Shown piece after piece: positions 57,945 to 64,000 of a stretch of 64,000 bases of DNA (the first letter of the stretch is position 1; each line of letters starts with the position of its first letter). The stretch covers positions 38,014,405 to 38,078,404 of the forward strand of contig CM065301.1 in assembly GCA_032871835.1 (NCBI GenBank). Direction: 5' to 3'. The notes under the pieces were generated by a model that saw nothing but the letters and a program-made list of their open reading frames with translations, ran no database searches and was not told the DNA's origin. A program made the position numbers and the translations under genes. The stretch is from Dipteronia dyeriana. Its lineage: Eukaryota; Streptophyta; Magnoliopsida; Sapindales; Sapindaceae.

Positions 57945-59945
57945 AAGACTGACATGCATGAGCTTGAAGTCAAATTGAACGATGTGATCATAATATCGGT
58001 CTGCATTGGTCACATAGATGTGAGAAGAGTGTTGATCGACAATGGGAGCTCTACAGATATCCTAAGTATTAGAGTTTTCGATCAACTGGGGGTGTAGAGA
58101 AAATATTTACGGCCACTGACAATCCCAATCAGGGGTTCGATAGAGAAGAAGTGAGATCTATGGGGACAATTGAGTTACCGGTTGAGATCGAAACTTAGCC
58201 CTACTAGAAAACTAAACTCTTCGACTTTGTGTTGGTAGACACCAAAAATTGGCTCTACCATGCTTTACTGAGGAAACCTTTCCTAAACAAGTCAAAACCT
58301 GTCATGGTAACCAACGCCCTAATGTTCAAGTTCCCGACAAAGGCATGAGTGAGTGTTATGCAGATCTCCTAAGAGTGGGCAAGGAAGGCAAACCTCGTAG
58401 TATACTAGGAAAATACGGAGTCGGACGTGATGCAGATATACTTGTTAGAAGGAAAGGACTATCCCAAGGTTGATGAGGAAGAAACCTGAGAAGAAACACC
58501 TACTCAGTTTAACATAGACCCAATGAAAACCTCGTCAAAGCATGGGAAAGATCCTACCGAAGTGCCTACCTTCAAGATTGTGCTCTATGAGGGTATCTCC
58601 GACCAAATGGTCAAGTTGGGGGCTCAACTATCCGACCAAGTCCGGAGTGATCTAACTCTCTTGTTGAAAGAGTTTGAAGATGTGTTCACTTGGAAGCATG
58701 AGGATATGTCGGGAATAGACACTGAGGTAATATCCCACCATCTAGCAGTCGACCCCGAATGTAGGTTGGTCATTCAGAAGTGGCGACGATTTAACCCGAA
58801 AATGGAATAAGGCTATCAAGGAAGAGGTTGAAAAAATTTTAACAGCAGGGCCGATCAGAGAGGCGTAATACCCGGAGTGGATCACCAATATTGTGCTAGT
58901 AAAGAAAAAGAACGGACAGTGGAAGATGTGTGCAACTTTCACAAATCTAAATAAGGCATGCCCGAAGGATAGTTTTTCCCTACCCCGAATAGATCAGTTG
59001 GTTGATGCAACCGCAGAGCATAAGCTACTCAGTTTCATGGATGCCTACTCTGGCTATAACCAGATCCAGATGTTTGAGCTAGACAAAGAAAAAATTGCCT
59101 TCATCACCGAACAAGGGCTCTATTGCTATAAAGTGATGCCCTTCGGTCTCAAAAACACCTGAGCAACTTACTAGAAACTAGTAAACAAGATGTTTGCTCA
59201 ACAGATCGACAGAAATATGGAAGTGTATATGGATGATATATTAACCAAGAGCATCATGACTGAGATACATGTGGTAGACCTGAGGGAGACATTTGAAGTA
59301 TCGATGACGTATGAGATGAAGCTCAACCCGAAAAGTGTGTTTTCGGGGTACGTTCAAGGAAGTTCCCCGGTTTCTAAGTCTGCCAAAGGGGAATCGAGGT
59401 GAACCCTAAAAAGATAAAGGCGATGAAAGATATGAGGTCTCCCGTTACCTTGAAAGACATCTAGAAGCTGACCGACTGCCTGGCCTCACAGAATCGGTTC
59501 ATTAGCAGATCCATAGACAAACGCCTACCATTTTTCAAGGCCATAATGAAGGGCAAATGAGTGAAGTGGATTGAGGAATGTGAGGAGGCTTTCTAGAAGA
59601 TAAAAAAATATCTTGGAAAGGCCCTAATCTTGTCGAAGCTGCTGGTCAGGAAGATGTTATACTTGTACCTATTAGTCACACAAGTGGCTACGGGGTCGGT
59701 ATTAGTTAGGTTAGATGAAAGAGTTGCGAAACCAGTGTATTATACCAGCAAAGCCCTACTACCAGTAGAGACATGGTACTCAGCAGCTGATAAGATGAAT
59801 AGTGGTGAGAAAGTTGAGACCCTACTTCTAGGCACACAAGATCGAATTTAACACAGACTGCCGCTTAAGTAAATTCTGTCCAAGCCAAAAGTATCGGAAA
59901 GATTGACAAAATGGGCAATAGAGCTGAGCGGGTTTGATTTACATA
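57945..59945 (+). pseudogene. Second Tat protease, RT and partial RNase H, broken
   Basis: The protease at about 58020 is VRRVLIDNGSSTDIL. A pre-RT segment (58580-58810) has LLLKEFEDVFTWKHEDMSG. The RT (58890-59400) has VKKKNGQWKMCATFTNLNKA, DSFSLPRIDQLVDAT, SFMDAYSGYNQI, MPFGLKNT (followed by TGA) and YMDDILTKS (catalytic YMDD). RNase H begins at about 59540 and shows KPVYYTSKALLPVE and KWAIELSGF before the truncation. Confidence 0.88.
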
Positions 59946-60660
59946 TATATATATGAGATATGCTATACATATACACACAAACACTAAATATAATTATTTT
60001 TTTCAACAACCAAAAGAAAAAATTGATTTAAAAAAAAACATCTAAAATAAATTAATGACATCCCCTGATTTACCAAAATACCACTCATTGGATGGAATTG
60101 GATGAAAATAGATTTAATTAGATAGAATGGTTATTAATGTAACAATGTTCACTAAATATGACTATTTTGAAACCAATTTCCTATCTAATGGCCATTTTGA
60201 TAGTGGTGACCCAAGTTGATGGCCACCGGGTAATTATCCCATTTTTTATTATTATTTTGAAAAAAAAATCAAATCTCATTGTGGTCACAATTTCATCTTA
60301 TATTTAAGGTGATATGATATCTTCATCTTTGCAAAACCTGGAGATTTATCTTTTAAAAATGAATTAAACTCATCAAAGGGGTTTCTACAACTCGATCCGT
60401 CTCAAGATACAATTTTCTCTTATATATGTATATATTATTTTGGTTTAGGTTTAGGTTTGTGAGCAAAAACAACTCACAAATTTATGTCATAAAAGCTATA
60501 AGTTGTTGCCCTTGTTAATAGTCCAACCAAGTAGCGCAGGTTTTTTACTCAGGTTTGGGCATTAAGTTGGCAGGACACTGTTAACATTGTTGTTAATCAT
60601 ACAACGAGCTGATAAATTAGTGTTGAGATAAAATAATCCCTTTGATTATTTGTGAACAAG
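59946..60660. other. AT-rich intergenic DNA, no gene seen
   Basis: A TA-rich microsatellite at about 59940-59960 marks the truncation point of the Tat element. The rest is A/T-rich without any recognisable gene or repeat boundary until the solo LTR. Confidence 0.6.
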
Positions 60661-60665
60661 GTAGG

Positions 60666-61787
60666 TGTTAACGGAAAATTTGCTCGAGATGAGAAATTCC
60701 TATTAACACCCTCGAGACCACTACCAAGAAAGCGGTGGCCGGGGTCGGTACCGTTGGTTCCTGACCTGTTTAAAAGAGAGACGAGTGGCAATAACAATAA
60801 ATGGGAGCTCTATTATTGATATATTGCTTTAAGATACAAATAACTCTCTTGTTTGCTCACAATCTCTTAGAGGTGTAGGGTGGTGGCACCTTAATGCTTG
60901 TCGAATAGTGGAGATGAAGGTGACCGTGTTTTGTAATAAGAATTTAGGCCCTCCTTCTATGTGTATATATGTTGTTTATGATTTTCTATCGTTGTCGTTC
61001 GTTCTCTTTTTTGTCTATATCGTCACCTTGCCTGGCTTCACATATATATATATATATATATCATCCAAGTAGGTTTTTAGTTTACGAATACTCTACCGTA
61101 ATCTTATGAATCCGTTCCCTCCTTATCGGGCGGGATTTGTTATTTAAATTTGAATTGTTTCCGGATTCGATGATATTGTTGACGAAGATAAGTTTGTTCC
61201 CTTATTTGAATTTAAACTCTTGACGTCCATGTAGATATCATGTGGAGATGATCCTATGTGCACTCGTGCCATCGATCTTCATAGAGGTCACCCTGCCAAC
61301 TGCCCGTTGCCCCGCAGAGCGAGGTGAATCCATGCTTTGGCTCTGTTATTAGAAGCTTAAGATGAATTTTTCTTGACCTGTGGGGGTTTGAGGTGCTCTT
61401 GTAGACCTCTCAGGGAGGTAGCTGGGGTAGTGTAGATCCAGGCGTGATTCTTCCCTTATGCTCAGAAAGAACAGCGGGCTTCTGGAGAGGTTGGCAGGCT
61501 TCTTTCGAATGTCCCTTGAGCTTGGAGACTTCCCCTGGAATTTACAGGCGGTTGTGGAGCTCGACCTTTGAGCCGAGGTTCCCCGATAGATGGTCTGGAG
61601 AAGCCCGGGCTCCAGTACTCCTGTGGGGGCTCGTCCCGGTCGCGTTTGGCTTGTCTTCCGGTAACTTTAAAGCCGAACCGGCCTTTCCTACTCTTGCGAG
61701 GTGGCTTTACGGTCTTACCGGGCTTCATGATTATCGATTGAAGGTGACAAATTTCTTTTTGACCCCTGCCTAATTTCCCTATTAACA
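60666..61787 (+). repeat. Complete solo LTR (family A), TSD GTAGG
   Basis: 1122 bp, starting TGTTAACGG and ending CTATTAACA, so the tips are inverted (TGTTAA/TTAACA). GTAGG occurs immediately on both sides (60661-60665 and 61788-61792). It contains a (TA)n run at 61041-61062 and shares its 3' 700 bp with 1-821. No coding domains lie next to it, so it is a solo LTR. The retroelement family is not identified and the plus orientation is nominal. Confidence 0.88.
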
Positions 61788-61941
61788 GTAGGTATTGTCT
61801 CGCTTGCCGTGAACGGGTATGTCGACGGTTAAATTTTAACTAAGTTTTACTATCAACGAGAGTGAGTGTTGTCAATTTTCGACAAAGGTGTTTAGGCATG
61901 TAAAACAGTAAATCTCATGGAGGTTTCTCGTAATTTGCTAT

Positions 61942-62096
61942 AATGCTAAAAAATAAAAAAATCAACTCAAATGATGCATCAAATGAGTTGTTATTACCAT
62001 GTCATTTACTGCATCATCTCATAATGTGTATAACATTAACAACAACCCACTTGTTATATTATTAAGATTGAATTTTGAGTTGATTGTTTAGGGCGT
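61942..62096. mobile_element. MITE, family M1, second copy
   Basis: Inverted ends around AATCAACTCAAA (left, about 61970) and TTTTGAGTTGATT (right, about 62072), with the same central motifs as 1924-2075 (ATGATG, AAATGAGTT, AT-ACCAT). No coding capacity. Confidence 0.6.
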
Positions 62097-62103
62097 AAGT
62101 AGA

Positions 62104-62600
62104 GGTGTCCACGGTTCGGTTGAACCGCTCGAAACAGAACCGAAACTAGACCATAACCGTCGGTTACGAAACCGGTTGGAAACCGATTTTCTGGCGGTTC
62201 GGTTCGGTTCTGTTAAGGTTACGGTTACGGTTACGGTTACGGTTACGGTTACGGTTATGGTTACGGTTACGGTTATCCTTTCCCAAAAACTGCCTCAAAA
62301 CCGGCGGTTTTGATATATTTTTTTTATATAAAAAAACCAATAGAATTGTGACACGTGATACTTCGTTTGAAAAAAAAACCGGCCGTAACCGAACCGGCCT
62401 GTAATTGAACCGTAGCCGTCAAACCAACGGTTACGTAACCGAACCAAACCGTCAAAATTCGGTTACGGTTACGGTTACGGTTACGGTTACGGTTACAGTT
62501 ACGGTTACGGTTAGATCTTTTTACGGAACCAGAATCGACGGTTCGTAACAGAAACCAAACCGAAACCGAATCGACGTAAGGTTTATATATCCTGCCAACA
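62104..62600. repeat. CGGTTA-rich region with two GGTTAC hexamer arrays
   Basis: Two arrays of GGTTAC, about ten units at 62217-62276 and about nine at 62461-62512, sit in a region made largely of CGGTTCGGTT / AACCGAACCG motifs on both strands. The beginning (GGTGTCCACGGTTCGG) and the far end (CCGGAATGGACAC at about 62612-62624) are weakly inverted, which would fit a hAT-type element, but no target duplication was established. The hexamer is not the plant telomere unit TTTAGGG. Confidence 0.75.
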
Positions 62601-62793
62601 TTCTCAACTACCCGGAATGGACACGTGGCATGAGAATATTGAATCTACGTACAAATCAATAGGATGGTTTGGAACCACAGGTCAGAGCTCTTGTAATCCA
62701 AAATTCCATGCCAAGTGTAAACGAATGAGAAGTGAGAAGTAACACAGAACCAGTTCATTATTCAAGTTGCTATTAGCAGTCACAATTAGAACC
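62601..62793 (+). promoter_or_regulatory. Proximal promoter and 5' UTR of MET1 with a G-box
   Basis: ACACGTGGCA at 62621-62630 contains the palindromic G-box CACGTG (62622-62627), a bZIP/bHLH (HY5, PIF) site common in light-regulated genes for chloroplast proteins. It is about 170 bp before the start codon. TATATAT at 62584-62590 lies upstream of the G-box, so it is not an obvious TATA box for this gene. The function of the G-box is inferred. Confidence 0.5.
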
Positions 62794-63922
62794 ATGTCTT
62801 TGGCTCCTCCGAGTGGTTACCCATCTCTCTACTCATCTTCACCACCATTGCCTAGTAGAACTGTCCAACCCAAGAACACCCATCTGGTTTTCTCTCAAAG
62901 CAACCATTTTTCTGCCAAAAATCATTCCCTTTTTACAAGCTCAACCTGTTCCTGCAACACCCATTTCTTGAAACCCTCTCTTTTGGCTGTTAAAGCATCG
63001 GAGACCGAGGCTCAGACCTCCAAAAGTGAAGGAGGAGGAGGAGGAGGAGAAGAAGAAGAAGAAGAAGTGTATGAGGTAGAGATTGAGCAGCCTTATGGGT
63101 TGAAATTTGCAAAGGGAAGAGATGGTGGGACTTACATTGACGCTATTGCTCCTGGTGGATCAGCTGACAAGACTGGCATGTTTACTGTTGGAGATAGAGT
63201 GCTTGCCACCAGGTTTTGCTTCTTCCAAGTTCCAATTCTCATGGGAAGTTATAGGGTTTTGTTGATTGAGTTATGATTATGCTTTTGTACATATGTCATA
63301 TGTGTGTGACTAGTAGGCTATACATCACATTCACATGTGCATATAAGTTTCGATAAGTTTGAGAAAGGAAACTCCAAAATAATTGATAGTTAAAAACCGT
63401 TGAAGATAAGCTCTAATTAGTCAACTTTAATGGTGATGAAACAGAAATTTGTTACCCAATTTCAATTTTCAAGCAGTTTGTACACGTTGGTTTTGTTATG
63501 GAAATTATAATCAATCCTGTTTGTAGACTTATGTCACACTGATGATTCTAAGATTAAGATATGTATTTTTGTTCAATTGTGAATACATACATGGTTGAGA
63601 ATGTGACATGGGAGCTCTAAATTGTATGCAGTGCAGTGTTCGGGACAGAAATATGGCCTGCTGCTGAATATGGGAGGACAATGTACACTATTCGACAGAG
63701 AATTGGCCCGTTACTCATGAAGATGCAAAAGCAATATGGTTACTTGTTCAACAACACATGCTCCCTTGTGTCCAGTAACTATGATTTTTGGTTGAATTCT
63801 GAAGCGTATGATTGTGTGGTTTTGCAGGGAAGTTGGAGGAGAAAGGTGAGTTAACCGAAAAGGAGATTATAAGAGCTGAGAGGAACTCTGGTGTAGTTAG
63901 TAACAAAGTTAGGGAAATCCAA
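62794..63922 (+). CDS. MET1: MET1/ZKT-type thylakoid PDZ-TPR protein, 5' part (exons 1-3)
   Basis: Exons 62794-63212, 63632-63738 and 63828-63922, all GT-AG with matching phase, give 207 residues; more exons lie beyond the window. The ATG at 62794 is chosen because MSLAPPSGYPSLYSS matches the family start. Residues 1-70 are rich in Ser/Thr/Pro, a chloroplast transit peptide. A Gly-then-Glu tract (about 80-93, from a GGA/GAA microsatellite) precedes the PDZ domain (EVEIEQPYGLKFAKGRDGG, IDAIAPGGSADKTGMFTVGD, VLAT then SAVFGTEIWPAAEYG, about 94-160). A basic/acidic helix follows (GELTEKEIIRAERNS). The TPR region is expected downstream. In Arabidopsis this protein (AT1G55480) is a thylakoid-associated photosystem II assembly/repair factor. 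Nothing visible is broken. Confidence 0.93.
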
Positions 63923-64000
63923 GTGAGTAGAATTTCTTAGCATACACTCCTCTCCTTTGCTTCTTTATGAAAGATAACACCACTTCAGTTTCCACAACTT

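Larger units (their letters stand above)
55550..59945 (+). mobile_element. Second Tat-type Gypsy element, 3'-truncated
   Basis: Plus-strand element with a 5' LTR (about 55550-56358, TATA box TATAAATA at about 56090), a primer-binding site ATTGGTGTTAGAATAAGG at about 56361, gag from 56415, then protease, RT and part of RNase H. It stops at about 59945 within RNase H (ELSGFDLH) at a TA-rich microsatellite. The second RNase H, integrase and 3' LTR are absent, so no target-site duplication can be checked. Sequence similarity to the element at 36.4-48.1 kb is obvious at protein level, but the LTRs look unrelated. Confidence 0.85.

Noticed and set aside
61444..61773. Frames of 88-109 codons on both strands
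   Set aside because: Located in the family A solo LTR; not preserved in the copy at 1-821.
62217..62512. Interstitial telomere
   Set aside because: The hexamer is GGTTAC, not the plant TTTAGGG or the TTAGGG variant, and the surroundings are CGGTT-type repeats.

Overview
This is nuclear DNA of a flowering plant, most likely a eudicot. It is AT-rich, has GT-AG introns, carries organelle-targeted housekeeping genes, and is dominated by plant transposable-element lineages (SIRE-type Copia, Tat- and Reina-type Gypsy, L1-type LINE, MULE, PIF/Harbinger-like and pogo-like DNA elements, a tRNA-derived SINE and several MITEs). The species cannot be named from the sequence alone.

Only two host genes are supported. 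(1) On the minus strand, 33386 down to 20116, lies an apparently intact 14-exon gene for the organellar class IIb lysyl-tRNA synthetase (581 residues from the exon model). Its eleventh intron is about 7.2 kb because a complete Reina-like Gypsy element (21099-27814, target-site duplication GGAAG) sits in it in the sense orientation. (2) On the plus strand, from 62794 to the window edge, are the first three exons of a MET1/ZKT-type thylakoid PDZ-TPR protein; its last exons lie outside.

Layout: 1-821, 3' part of an LTR (family A). 1924-2075, a MITE. 2087-11391, a SIRE-type Copia element with TSD TATCT. 11441-18390, an L1-type LINE on the minus strand, split at 16272-17893 by a solo LTR (TSD TTTCG). 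18452-19745, a MULE-like TIR element. 20116-33386, LysRS gene with the Reina insertion. 34010-35910, MITEs, one nested in another. 36025-48322, a PIF/Harbinger-like MITE (TSD TTA) split by an 11.75 kb Tat-type Gypsy element (TSD TTATT) that carries an antisense, apparently spliced extra ORF. About 49073-53131, a pogo/Tigger-like transposon split by a Copia solo LTR that itself holds a SINE. 54119-55520, another SIRE-like LTR. 55550-59945, a second, truncated Tat element. 60666-61787, a complete solo LTR of family A (TSD GTAGG). 61942-62600, a MITE and hexanucleotide arrays. 62794 onward, MET1.

None of the element genes is intact as read here. In the SIRE element the whole gag-pol is one reading frame broken by eight stop codons and one single-base deletion, and most of the stops look like C-to-T or G-to-A changes, the footprint expected of long-term cytosine methylation. 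The more unusual signals are the sense-oriented retroelement in an essential-gene intron, the antisense spliced ORF in the Tat element, the variable palindrome-rich module upstream of the TATA box in three SIRE-like LTRs, and a perfect 24-bp hairpin.
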